33,335 nt of DNA from Alphaproteobacteria bacterium (GCA_030426465.1 JAUHYK010000050.1:1-33335), one strand, 5' to 3'. Positions 8,911 to 16,726 are shown, numbered from the stretch's first letter. A program made the numbers and translations. The notes: a model not told the origin generated them from the sequence alone.

Positions 8911-9681
8911 ATGACCGTAACCTATGAGACCCCGAAGGACGCTGTTGCGCTTATCACCTTGAACCGGCCGGATAAGCTGAATTCCTTCAACCGGGCGATG
9001 CGGGCTGATTTGACTGGCGCCCTCGCAAAAGCCTCAGCGGATGATGCTATACGGGTTGTCGTTCTCACCGGGGAAGGGCGCGCCTTCTGCGCCGGGGCTG
9101 ATGTTTCCGCCGTGGATGAGATGACCAATGTGGAAGATGTTCTGAATGCGGAATATGGCGGGTTCTTAAATATCCTCCAGTCGACGCCCAAGCCTGTGAT
9201 CGCCGCGATCAACGGCCCCGCCGCGGGCATCGGCATGACGACAGCGTTGACATGCGATCTGCTGGTGATGGGCGAGGGCGCCTATCTGATGAGCGCTTTC
9301 GCCAATATCGGGCTCGTGCCCGATGGTGGGCTGTCGTTTTTGCTGACGCGCGAAATCGGTTATGCGCGCGCCTATCAGCTTGCGATTGAAGCGGAGAAGG
9401 TTGACGCCAACCGTGCGCTCGACTTGGGCCTTGTCAACCGGGTTGTTCCCGATGCGGAGGTTTTAGCAAACGCTCTCGATTGGGCGGAAGGTCTTTCCGC
9501 TCGCGCGCCTGTCGCCATGGGGCTCACCAAGCGCAGTTTCCGCGCCGCGGCGCAGGACGGATTGAAAAACGCCATGGCCTATGAAGCCATGCTCCAGCGT
9601 CAGGCGATCACCACTGAGGACTGCGCTGAGGGGGTCGCGGCGCTCATGCAAAAACGAAAGCCGAACTTCAAGGGAAAATAG
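8911..9681 (+). CDS. Crotonase-fold enoyl-CoA hydratase/isomerase family protein
   Basis: A 256-residue crotonase-fold protein acting on CoA thioesters. The oxyanion-hole segments are clear: GRAFCAGADVSA and NGPAAGIGM. However, both Glu residues that define true hydratases seem absent. The position of Glu144 in rat crotonase (GGGCE) reads GIGMT, and that of Glu164 (QPE) reads AFA. An Asp is present in IGLVPDGG, the pattern of PaaG-like isomerases. An isomerase or dienoyl-CoA role is therefore more likely than simple hydration, by inference from motif alignment by eye. The ribosome site AGGA precedes the ATG. The C-terminus (EGVAALMQKRKPNFKG) is the usual crotonase ending. The stop lies one base from that of the prepilin peptidase gene on the other strand. 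Confidence 0.88.
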   Translation: MTVTYETPKDAVALITLNRPDKLNSFNRAMRADLTGALAKASADDAIRVVVLTGEGRAFCAGADVSAVDEMTNVEDVLNAEYGGFLNILQSTPKPVIAAINGPAAGIGMTTALTCDLLVMGEGAYLMSAFANIGLVPDGGLSFLLTREIGYARAYQLAIEAEKVDANRALDLGLVNRVVPDAEVLANALDWAEGLSARAPVAMGLTKRSFRAAAQDGLKNAMAYEAMLQRQAITTEDCAEGVAALMQKRKPNFKGK

Positions 9682-9682
9682 T

Positions 9683-10498
9683 TCAGGCGAAATAGGGCAG
9701 CCGCAATCCGTGCGCGACCATTGCGACGGCGCCAGCCGCGGCGAGCGCCGGGCCGAAGGGGATCGGCGTTTCTTTCCCGATTGTTGCGCCGCGCATGTAG
9801 GCGACGCCGACGCCAGCCAGGGCGAGGATCGCGGCGAGAAAGACCACCGGCGGCAGCACAGGCCAGCCGAACCACGCGCCAATGGCGGCGAGCAGCTTGG
9901 CGTCGCCCTGGCCCAACCCTTCCACGCCGCGAAGTTTGAGGAACACAATGTCAATCAGCCGGAAGGCGCCATAGCCAATGATGACGCCGAGAACCGCCCC
10001 GCCGAGGGTCGCGTTCAAAAAATCGAAGGCGTTGGCGATGATCCCGATGACGAGTAGCGGCAGGGTCAACATATCCGGCAGGTAGCCGGTCTCCGCATCG
10101 ATTGCAGCCAGCGCGATCATGACCATGAAAAAGATAAAGACGCACGCCGCTTCTATGCTCAATCCGAAAAGGGCGAGGGCCGCAAGGCCTGATAGCGCAC
10201 CCGCAAGCTCCACCAGCGGATAGCGGATTGCTATCGGCGCGCTGCAACTGGCGCATTTACCGCCGAGCATCACATAGCTCACCAAGGGGATGAGATGAAT
10301 ATTTCGAATCGGCTTGCGGCATGACGGGCAATAAGAGCGCGGCGAGATGAGATCGCCTCGCTTTTCGTCATCGACAAGCTTCCAGAAGACCGGGCCACGG
10401 TGAATCAGCACGTTGAGAAAACTGCCGATCACCGCGCCGAAGGCGGCGGCTGTGACGTAAAAGACCCAGTTCAGCGTCATTGCGCCGCTGCTTTCCAT
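9683..10498 (-). CDS. gspO: Prepilin peptidase / N-methyltransferase (T2SS GspO, PilD type)
   Basis: This inner-membrane aspartic protease (family A24) cuts the leader of type IV prepilin-like proteins after Gly and methylates the new N-terminus. The 271-residue protein has the methylase-region zinc Cys pairs, Cys57/Cys60 (CPSC) and Cys82/Cys85 (CASC). The two catalytic Asp are Asp134 in AAIDAETGYLPD and Asp199 in GLGQGDAKL. About eight hydrophobic segments follow the first helix. Substrates should be the five pseudopilins encoded at 22325-25306, all with a K/R-G cleavage site. It is divergent from the large lipoprotein gene and shares its 301-base upstream region. An ATG six codons further in (10480) is an alternative start. 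Confidence 0.94.
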   Translation of the reverse strand: MESSGAMTLNWVFYVTAAAFGAVIGSFLNVLIHRGPVFWKLVDDEKRGDLISPRSYCPSCRKPIRNIHLIPLVSYVMLGGKCASCSAPIAIRYPLVELAGALSGLAALALFGLSIEAACVFIFFMVMIALAAIDAETGYLPDMLTLPLLVIGIIANAFDFLNATLGGAVLGVIIGYGAFRLIDIVFLKLRGVEGLGQGDAKLLAAIGAWFGWPVLPPVVFLAAILALAGVGVAYMRGATIGKETPIPFGPALAAAGAVAMVAHGLRLPYFA

Positions 10499-10598
10499 TG
10501 CGGTTTTCCGTGAGCTGTTTGTTGCACTGGAATCTGACGGATTTCGTCATCGCCCGCAATCATATGAGTCAAAAACGATTTTTCAAAACATGCGCAAA

Positions 10599-10765
10599 CA
10601 GTGCGTTTCGATAAGCGCGCGCAGTGCGCGTTTAAAGTGATGCACACTGTGCGCTTACGAAAAAATGCGGCGGGAAGGATGTCATGGAACTGAAACAAAC
10701 CTGTCACCGCCCTGTCAAATGCTTGCTCTAACCGCAACAGCGGCGACGCGTGGGGCGTCGCACTG
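10599..10765. promoter_or_regulatory. Repeated CAGTGCG-like motif in the gspO/lipoprotein intergenic region
   Basis: Four copies of a heptamer stand between gspO and the lipoprotein gene: CAGTGCG at 10599-10605 and 10622-10628, and in reverse orientation CACACTG at 10643-10649 and CGCACTG at 10759-10765. The first three start 23 and 21 bases apart, close to two helical turns, as expected for sites of one DNA-binding protein on one face of the helix. No known regulator is recognised. The rest of the 301-base gap holds the PHO boxes and no gene. Confidence 0.35.
10679..10718 (+). promoter_or_regulatory. Two tandem PHO boxes (PhoB binding sites)
   Basis: Four heptamers stand at exact 11-base steps: ATGTCAT (10679-10685), CTGAAAC (10690-10696), CTGTCAC (10701-10707) and CTGTCAA (10712-10718). 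Each adjacent pair has the heptamer, 4-base spacer, heptamer layout of the PHO box (consensus CTGTCAT repeats). The downstream box matches at 6 of 7 in both halves; the upstream one is weaker. A possible minus-10 element TCTAAC lies 8 bases further (10727-10732), where PhoB-activated promoters place theirs. The lipoprotein ATG is 82 bases downstream of the last heptamer. Confidence 0.8.
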
Positions 10766-10799
10766 TGCATGAAACCATTTTCCCCCGGGGGTCTCATCA

Positions 10800-13673
10800 A
10801 TGAGCCAGTTCTCCAATCTAAAATCTATTCTTCTCGCCGGCGCGGCGTTAACGATCGCAGCCTGTACCCAGGGCAGCGACATCCAATCGCCAGGCGCGTC
10901 TAACCCTGGCACGCCTCCGACCGGCGGCGGCAGCGGCGGTTCTGGCGGGACTGTTTCCGCAGATTCATGCCCGACCGGCTTTGCAGCGGGCGATGTTGTC
11001 GATCTGCCTTCCGGTCCTGATCAGGTTGCTTGCGACATTGCAGGCACGATCCTTACGAATATTGCTCTCCCTTATATTGATGATGACGGCGACGGCGTTC
11101 CGGTTGCATACCGGCTCAGCGGGCGCGTCAATATAGGTATTGATGTGGGCGCAGACGGCGCAGCTGCTGACGGCGATCCGGCGGTGCTGACCATTCAACC
11201 GGGCGTCACTGTATTCGGCGAGTCGGGCAGCGACTTCCTGGTGATTAATCGCGGTTCACGCATCGAAGCGGACGGCACGGAAGATGCGCCGATTGTTTTC
11301 ACCAGTCTCGATGATCTGGAAGCTGGCGGCGCCTTGCGTCCTGACTCTATCGGCGAGTGGGGCGGTCTTGTTCTTCTCGGCCGCGCGCCGATCAACCGCT
11401 GCGAAGGCGGCGGAACGCCGGGCATGGCGGATTGCGAAAACGTCATTGAAGGCGTGACCGCGCCAGAAGCCCAGTATGGCGGCGGTGTGCCTGACGATAA
11501 TTCCGGCACGCTGCGCTACGTGCGCGTTCAATATTCAGGTTTCCCGCTTTCGTCGGGCAACGAGCTTAACGGCATTTCCTTCGGCGGCGTCGGCACAGGC
11601 ACTACTGTTGATTACGTTCAGGTCCACAACAGCTCCGACGACGGCATCGAAATGTTCGGCGGCACAGTGAACCTGAAGCACATCGTTCTCACCGGCGAAG
11701 ATGACGACTCCCTCGACACCGACAATGGCTGGGCGGGCAAAGTGCAGTTCCTGCTTGTCAGCCAGACCGCCAATCGCGGCGATAACGGTTTTGAAATGTC
11801 GAGCGCTGGCACCGGCGTCTCGCCGGCGACCAACCCGACCATCGCCAACTTCACGATCGTTGGTTCGACGAAAGCGACCGATCCGGGCAACGGTCTGCGG
11901 ATCAACTCCGGTCACGTCGGCCGTTTCCTCAACGGTGTTGTGCAGGACCAGGATGAATGCTTCCGCTGGCAGGATGCCGGCAATGACAATGCGACATTCG
12001 ACGGCATTGGCACGGACCCCGCCTTTAACTCGGTTCTGTTTGATTGCGGCGCCGGCGGGCTCACCATTGATGATCCGGAAACACCTGCGGCTGTCGCTTC
12101 GGTTGCGGCTGACGCCAACAACTCCGAAGACACAAGCTCGATCACGATGAACTTCCAGCCCGGCGCAAAAGAACTCTCGCCGATGGCGACGCCGTTCGCC
12201 GTTGAAACGCTTGATCCGGCTTTCTTCGTCGAAGCTGATTATCTCGGCGCGTTTGGTCCCGATGAAACGGAAACCAATAACTGGGCGACCGGTTGGACGA
12301 ACCATGTCTTCACCGACCCGGGCTGCCCGGACGGCACGAGCGACACCGGCAACACGATCAACGGCACGCGCGTTTGCCTTCTGGCGGGCAACTTTGACGG
12401 TGATCCTGTGATGGGCACGCCGACCTACACTGAAGTCAACATCACCCGCGGCAACTACTACGAACTCGACGGCCGCGTAGACATTGGGTCGGATATCGGC
12501 AATGACGGCCTGAACGCTGACGGCCAGTCGATTGCTCTCAACATCGAGCCAGGTGTTTCGATCTTCGGCAACTCCGGTTCGGACTTCCTGGTCGTCAACC
12601 GCGGGTCGCAGATCTTCGCTAACGGCACGCGTCAGAACCCGGTTGTCTTCACCTCCGAAGCCGACCTTCAGGACACGGTGTCTCCGTCGCTTCGCCTCGA
12701 CTCCATCGGTGAATGGGGCGGCCTTGTCATTCTCGGCCGCGCGCCGATCAACCGCTGTGAAGGCGGCGGCACGCCGGGCATGGCTGACTGCGAAAACGTC
12801 ATTGAAGGTGTGACGGCGCCGGAAGCTCAGTATGGCGGCGGCGTTGCAGCCGACAATAGCGGCATGCTGATGTACACCCTCGTCAAATTCGCCGGCTTCC
12901 CGCTGTCTTCGGGCAACGAGTTGAACGGCATCTCCTTCGGCGGCGTCGGCTCGGGCACGAAGGTTGAGTATGTCCAGGTGCACAACAACTCCGACGACGG
13001 CATCGAGATGTTTGGCGGCACGGTTGACCTCAAGCACATCGTGCTGACGGGCAATGACGACGACTCGCTCGATACGGATAATGGCTGGAACGGCAATGTT
13101 CAGTTTGTCATCGTGAAACAGCGCGACGGCCGCGGCGACAACGGCTTCGAGATGTCGAGCGCCGGCACCGGCATTTCGCCAGCGACAAACCCGACCATCG
13201 CCAACTTCACGATTGTCGGCTCGACCAAGGCGACAGACCCTGGCAACGCCTTCCGCATCAACTCCGGTCACATCGGCCGCTTTATCAACGGCGTCGTTGA
13301 AGATCAGGATGAGTGCTTCCGCTGGCAGGATGCTGGCAACAACAACGCCACCTTTGACGGCATCGGCGTTGACCCGTCCTTCGACAACACGCTGTTCGAT
13401 TGCGGCGCCGGCGGTCTGACGATTGACTCTCCGGAAACACCTGCGGCGGTCGCCTCGGTTGGCGCAGGCGCAGACAATACGACAGCCGTCGATGTGAACC
13501 TGATTAACGGCTTCATCAACGATACTGCAGCGGCGGGGCGCACAGCCTTCACCGATCTTCCGACCAATGTCGATGTGTTCTTCGAGGACGTCAGCTATAT
13601 CGGCGCCGTCGAGAATGCGAGCGATGACTGGTGGGACGAATGGAGCTGCGGTCTGGTTGCGGACGATTGCTAA
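10800..13673 (+). CDS. Large tandemly duplicated outer-surface lipoprotein, probable T2SS substrate
   Basis: A 957-residue protein with a lipoprotein signal ending IAAC (lipidated Cys21) and a Gly/Ser/Pro linker (about 22-52) typical of surface-exposed lipoproteins. Two copies of a domain of about 452 residues follow. Each has PGVxxFGxSGSDFLVxNRGS, EWGGLVxLGRAPINRCEGGG, a DDGIEMFGGTV segment, DDDSLDTDNGW, DECFRWQDAG and FDCGAGGLTI. The short repeated beta-strand turns suggest a right-handed beta-helix. Similar unnamed proteins occur beside TonB receptors in other bacteria, from memory. The gene lies under the tandem PHO boxes, followed by a stem-loop and the TonB receptor. Caulobacter ElpS, a T2SS-dependent phosphate-starvation lipoprotein, is a possible relative, not proven here. 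Biochemical function unknown. Confidence 0.88.
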   Translation: MSQFSNLKSILLAGAALTIAACTQGSDIQSPGASNPGTPPTGGGSGGSGGTVSADSCPTGFAAGDVVDLPSGPDQVACDIAGTILTNIALPYIDDDGDGVPVAYRLSGRVNIGIDVGADGAAADGDPAVLTIQPGVTVFGESGSDFLVINRGSRIEADGTEDAPIVFTSLDDLEAGGALRPDSIGEWGGLVLLGRAPINRCEGGGTPGMADCENVIEGVTAPEAQYGGGVPDDNSGTLRYVRVQYSGFPLSSGNELNGISFGGVGTGTTVDYVQVHNSSDDGIEMFGGTVNLKHIVLTGEDDDSLDTDNGWAGKVQFLLVSQTANRGDNGFEMSSAGTGVSPATNPTIANFTIVGSTKATDPGNGLRINSGHVGRFLNGVVQDQDECFRWQDAGNDNATFDGIGTDPAFNSVLFDCGAGGLTIDDPETPAAVASVAADANNSEDTSSITMNFQPGAKELSPMATPFAVETLDPAFFVEADYLGAFGPDETETNNWATGWTNHVFTDPGCPDGTSDTGNTINGTRVCLLAGNFDGDPVMGTPTYTEVNITRGNYYELDGRVDIGSDIGNDGLNADGQSIALNIEPGVSIFGNSGSDFLVVNRGSQIFANGTRQNPVVFTSEADLQDTVSPSLRLDSIGEWGGLVILGRAPINRCEGGGTPGMADCENVIEGVTAPEAQYGGGVAADNSGMLMYTLVKFAGFPLSSGNELNGISFGGVGSGTKVEYVQVHNNSDDGIEMFGGTVDLKHIVLTGNDDDSLDTDNGWNGNVQFVIVKQRDGRGDNGFEMSSAGTGISPATNPTIANFTIVGSTKATDPGNAFRINSGHIGRFINGVVEDQDECFRWQDAGNNNATFDGIGVDPSFDNTLFDCGAGGLTIDSPETPAAVASVGAGADNTTAVDVNLINGFINDTAAAGRTAFTDLPTNVDVFFEDVSYIGAVENASDDWWDEWSCGLVADDC
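10968..13673 (+). repeat. Internal tandem duplication within the lipoprotein gene
   Basis: Two copies of about 1,356 bases (452 codons), roughly 10968-12323 and 12324-13673. The period was measured from the matching SIGEWGG codons at 11346 and 12702. Some protein stretches are identical between copies, while the DNA differs at many third positions, so the duplication is not recent and the protein sequence is under constraint. The N-terminal 150 residues and the end of each copy differ most. Confidence 0.9.
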
Positions 13674-13688
13674 GACGCGTGACAGCGC

Positions 13689-13713
13689 GGCGCGCTCCTT
13701 ACCGGAGCGCGCC
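13689..13713 (+). terminator. Stem-loop between lipoprotein and TonB receptor genes
   Basis: A 10-base perfect stem (GGCGCGCTCC at 13689-13698 pairing with GGAGCGCGCC at 13704-13713) with a 5-base loop. Only a short, weak T run (CCTTTC) follows, so it may end transcription partly or protect the 3' end of the lipoprotein mRNA. Either would give more lipoprotein than receptor from one transcript. Confidence 0.7.
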
Positions 13714-13755
13714 GGCCTTTCATCCTCATGAACTCAGATCAGGGTATTTAATGTT

Positions 13756-16395
13756 ATGAATCCGTATCACAAACTAGGGAGTTGGCTTCTCGCATCGTCG
13801 ATGCTGATTGCTCCCCCCGCATTTGCGCAGGATGCCGGAAGTTCAGGCGGTCTATCCATCCAGCCAACCTACTCAGACGAGATCGTCGTCCTTGGCCGCA
13901 ATATTCCCGAACCCCAGCGGGCAACGTCACAGGTCGCAACGTTCCTCAACGCCGATGACCTTCGGCGCACCGGCGACGACAACGCCGCTCTTGCACTAAC
14001 CCGTCTTTCGGGCCTCAGTGTTGTCGGCGGAAAATTCGCCTATGTCCGCGGTCTTGGCGACCGTTACTCTTCGGCGCGCCTTAACGGTTCGCCGCTGCCA
14101 AGCCCGGAGCCGTTAAAGCGGACCGTTCCGCTCGATCTTTTCCCGTCGAATATCCTCGCGGGCGCAACGGTGCAGAAAACCTTTTCGCCGAACTATCCCG
14201 GTGAATTCGGCGGCGGCATCATCGACCTCGAGACACTTCGCAAGCCGAGTGAAAACTTCCTCAACGCCAAGATCGGAATCGGCGCCAATCTCGTTACGAC
14301 CGCGCGCGATGGTCTTTATGTGCATGGCGGCGGTCTTGACTGGCTCGGCTACGACAATGGCACGCGCAGCGTTCCCGATGCGCTCGCTGCTGTGATCGCC
14401 ACAGACACGCAGCTTGCGGATCTCTCCGACGCGGAACAGGAAGCTGTGGGCGAAAGCCTCGAAAACTCACCGCTTTCTGTCATCCAGAATGGCACCCTCG
14501 GCCCGAACTTCGAAGGCTCGGTCGATGGCGGCAAGTTCTGGGAAATGGACAGCGGTGCGACCTTCAGCATCGCCGGGGTCATCGGCTACAAGCAGGATTG
14601 GACGACCAAGAATTCGATCCGCCAGCTTGCGTCAGAAGAACGTGTCGGCATCAACTCCACACAAATGGAAACGGCGCTCGACGCGACGGTGAACGGCCTG
14701 CTTACCGCTGCCTTGGAGACCGATCAGCACACGCTGACCCTGACCGGGCTTTATATCCATTCCACCCGGAAAGAAGCACAGATCCAGGAAGGCTTTAACT
14801 TCAACGCGGAAGGCGCGGGCGGCTTCGTCACCGAAGCCAATTCCTGGCTGGAGCGCGCCTTGATGATGGGTCAGGCGGCTGGCGAACATAACCTGAGCGA
14901 TCAGTTCGCAGTGAACTGGCGCGGCGCTTTCGCGCGGTCGACCCGGGACGCTCCTTATGAGCGTTCACTGGAAAACCGTTCGGCGCCGATTGATGAAAAC
15001 GATAATATCGTCGGTCCGGCGTCTATCGTCTTCAACACGCGTCACAATATCAACTTCTCTGAACTGACCGATGACACCTGGAGCGGTGGGGCGGATGTTT
15101 TCTGGTTTGCTCCGATTTCAGGCGCACGGGAGCTGACGATTTCGGCTGGGTATGAATATAGCGACAATGATCGCGAATTCATTTCCAACCCGTTCAACTT
15201 CACGCTGAACACGTCGATCCCGCTTGACGTTGCGCAGGCGCGTATCGATTTCGCCTATTCGCCGGACAATATCGACCCAAACCGGTTCAAGCTGATCGAC
15301 ACCAACACGCAGGGCGTTAACTCCTATAATGGCGAACTGACCACGCATGCCGGTTACGCCCAGATTGACGCCGAGCTGATCCCGACGGTTCGCACAACCG
15401 CCGGCGTCCGCTACGAAACAGCTGACCAGCTTGTTGACGTGTTCGACCGCTTCGCGGACTCGACCGCCTTTGATACGATGCTGTCCAATGATTACTGGCT
15501 GCCATCCGCCATGATCACCTGGAACTTCCTGGACAACATGCAGCTTCGGGCCGGCTATTCACACACTGTTGCGCGTCCGCAGTTCCGCGAACTCGCGGCC
15601 TCGCAATTCACCGATCCCGAAACGGACCGGACTTATTTCGGCAACAGCTTCCTCACGGACAGCGAGTTCCGGAACTATGACGCCCGCTATGAATATTATC
15701 TCGGACGGAACCAGTTCCTCACGCTGGGCGGCTTTTACAAAACCATCGACAATCCGATTGAGGAAGTTCAGTTCACGACCACGGACTTCTCATTCCAGTC
15801 GAGCTTTATCAACTCTCCGAAAGCCAGACTTTATGGCGGTGAGTTCGAATATCGCACGCGCTTCTCCATGCCGGGCGACAACTGGTTGAGTGAACAGGAA
15901 TGGCTGTTCTCGGTAAACTACACCTACACGGAATCGGAAATTGTTGTCGGCGCATCCGACATGATCACCGAACGTGACGGCGATACGGTGCTTGCCTCCA
16001 CTTACGGCCTTGACGGTTCGTCCATGGTGGGAACGCCGAAGCATATCGTGAACACCCAGTTTGGCTGGGAAGGCGAGAACATCCAGTTCACGATCCTCGG
16101 AGGCTGGGTCTCGGAGCGTCTTCTGGCCCGGGGTGAAGCCCTGACCAAGGCGAACCGCCTGCTCGATGTCTATGAGAAGCCTGGCTTCCAGCTCGACGCA
16201 GTATTCCGTCAGAACGTGAATATTCACGGCACGGATTTCACGATCGGTCTGTCCGCGCGTAACCTCCTTGCGACAAAGCACATTGAGGAACAGCGGGGCA
16301 CGATGGATGCGGTACGCGCGCCGGACGGCGTCGTCGACTTCCGCACCTATGAACGCGGGCGCAGCCTCTCGGCGAGCCTGACAGCCCATTTCTAA
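13756..16395 (+). CDS. TonB-dependent outer-membrane receptor
   Basis: An 879-residue outer-membrane beta-barrel receptor with a signal peptide (1-25, ending AFAQ). A TonB-box-like DEIVVLG lies at 41-47, then a plug domain (about 50-170) with YVRGLGDRYSSARLNGSPLP and FGGGIIDLET. The 22-strand barrel follows, ending in aromatic Phe as expected for BAM insertion. It imports a substrate using TonB-ExbBD energy; none of those genes is in the window. It lies 82 bases after the lipoprotein gene and has its own strong terminator, so the two probably form a unit. The start is preceded by AGGG eleven bases upstream and by a two-codon ORF (ATG TTA TGA) at 13751-13759 that overlaps it. The ligand is not known. 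Confidence 0.93.
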   Translation: MNPYHKLGSWLLASSMLIAPPAFAQDAGSSGGLSIQPTYSDEIVVLGRNIPEPQRATSQVATFLNADDLRRTGDDNAALALTRLSGLSVVGGKFAYVRGLGDRYSSARLNGSPLPSPEPLKRTVPLDLFPSNILAGATVQKTFSPNYPGEFGGGIIDLETLRKPSENFLNAKIGIGANLVTTARDGLYVHGGGLDWLGYDNGTRSVPDALAAVIATDTQLADLSDAEQEAVGESLENSPLSVIQNGTLGPNFEGSVDGGKFWEMDSGATFSIAGVIGYKQDWTTKNSIRQLASEERVGINSTQMETALDATVNGLLTAALETDQHTLTLTGLYIHSTRKEAQIQEGFNFNAEGAGGFVTEANSWLERALMMGQAAGEHNLSDQFAVNWRGAFARSTRDAPYERSLENRSAPIDENDNIVGPASIVFNTRHNINFSELTDDTWSGGADVFWFAPISGARELTISAGYEYSDNDREFISNPFNFTLNTSIPLDVAQARIDFAYSPDNIDPNRFKLIDTNTQGVNSYNGELTTHAGYAQIDAELIPTVRTTAGVRYETADQLVDVFDRFADSTAFDTMLSNDYWLPSAMITWNFLDNMQLRAGYSHTVARPQFRELAASQFTDPETDRTYFGNSFLTDSEFRNYDARYEYYLGRNQFLTLGGFYKTIDNPIEEVQFTTTDFSFQSSFINSPKARLYGGEFEYRTRFSMPGDNWLSEQEWLFSVNYTYTESEIVVGASDMITERDGDTVLASTYGLDGSSMVGTPKHIVNTQFGWEGENIQFTILGGWVSERLLARGEALTKANRLLDVYEKPGFQLDAVFRQNVNIHGTDFTIGLSARNLLATKHIEEQRGTMDAVRAPDGVVDFRTYERGRSLSASLTAHF

Positions 16396-16444
16396 GCTCC
16401 AGGACGGTGGAGAGAGCTAAGTAGCGTTAACCCTGTCGAGTACG

Positions 16445-16486
16445 AGACCCGGTGGGCCCTTTTGGGCGCCGCCGGGTCTTGCTTTT
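16445..16486 (+). terminator. Intrinsic terminator after the TonB receptor
   Basis: The outer arms AGACCCGG (16445-16452) and CCGGGTCT (16472-16479) pair perfectly and enclose a second hairpin, GCCC-TTTT-GGGC. TGCTTTT follows the stem. It separates the receptor from the T2SS operon, which must then have its own promoter or depend on read-through. Confidence 0.85.
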
Positions 16487-16531
16487 ACGGCCGTATAGCC
16501 ACGATGGCCGTAAATCGGCCTCGTCAGGTCG

Positions 16532-16582
16532 CCAAAAACCAGAAAATCCAAGGAATTTCACGGGCTTTTAGGGGGTTTTTGG
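16532..16582. repeat. Inverted repeat CCAAAAACC / GGTTTTTGG upstream of gspC
   Basis: Nine-base arms at 16532-16540 and 16574-16582 with 33 bases between. Just upstream are ACGGCCGT (16487-16494) and a small dyad GGCCG-taaat-CGGCC (16506-16520). This 16487-16594 stretch holds no gene and must contain the T2SS operon's promoter if it has its own. I see no confident minus-35 and minus-10 pair and no PHO box. Confidence 0.4.
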
Positions 16583-16594
16583 AATACAAATTGA

Positions 16595-16726
16595 ATGGAT
16601 GTCGTCACCATTGTGAGTGGGCTGGCCGCTATAGGTTTGCTAAAGCCTTTCTGGGTTCCTGTCGGAAGCTGGTGGGGATTACTGAAAAAGCCGTCAGAAC
16701 CGGCGACGGGCGGCGTAAGGGATTAG
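16595..16726 (+). CDS. Possible 43-residue hydrophobic small protein or leader peptide
   Basis: An ATG frame starting MDVVTIVSGLAAIGLL, continuing with a Trp-rich stretch (KPFWVPVGSWWGLLKK) and a polar tail. It could span or sit on the inner membrane. It ends with TAG three bases before the gspC GTG, and the gspC ribosome site (AAGGG) lies inside its last codons, so its translation could affect gspC. A stop codon directly precedes the ATG, and the ribosome site is weak (GGAAT about ten bases upstream). Third-position GC is 24 of 42, which neither supports nor excludes coding. No family recognised. Confidence 0.3.
   Translation: MDVVTIVSGLAAIGLLKPFWVPVGSWWGLLKKPSEPATGGVRD

Noticed and set aside
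10684-10731. A 15-codon ORF starting MELKQTCHR with a good ribosome site
   Set aside because: It sits over the PHO boxes, upstream of where transcription should start, so it would not be in the mRNA of a PhoB-driven promoter.
11535-13271. A 578-codon open frame antisense to the lipoprotein gene
   Set aside because: It mirrors the duplicated lipoprotein on the other strand. The sense strand has a signal peptide, domain repeats and selection on third positions, so the antisense frame is a by-product of high-GC codon use.
13680-13691. TGACAG in the lipoprotein/receptor gap as a reverse PHO box
   Set aside because: The second half at the 11-base step reads CTTAGCA, a poor match, and the orientation faces away from the receptor.
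16433-16439. CTGTCGA as a possible PHO half-site near gspC; similar CTGTCGG further on
   Set aside because: No partner heptamer lies 11 bases away on either side.
16605-16616. TCAC-catt-GTGA as a CRP/FNR-type site
   Set aside because: The half-sites are in the opposite order to TGTGA-n6-TCACA, and the element lies within the small ORF before gspC.
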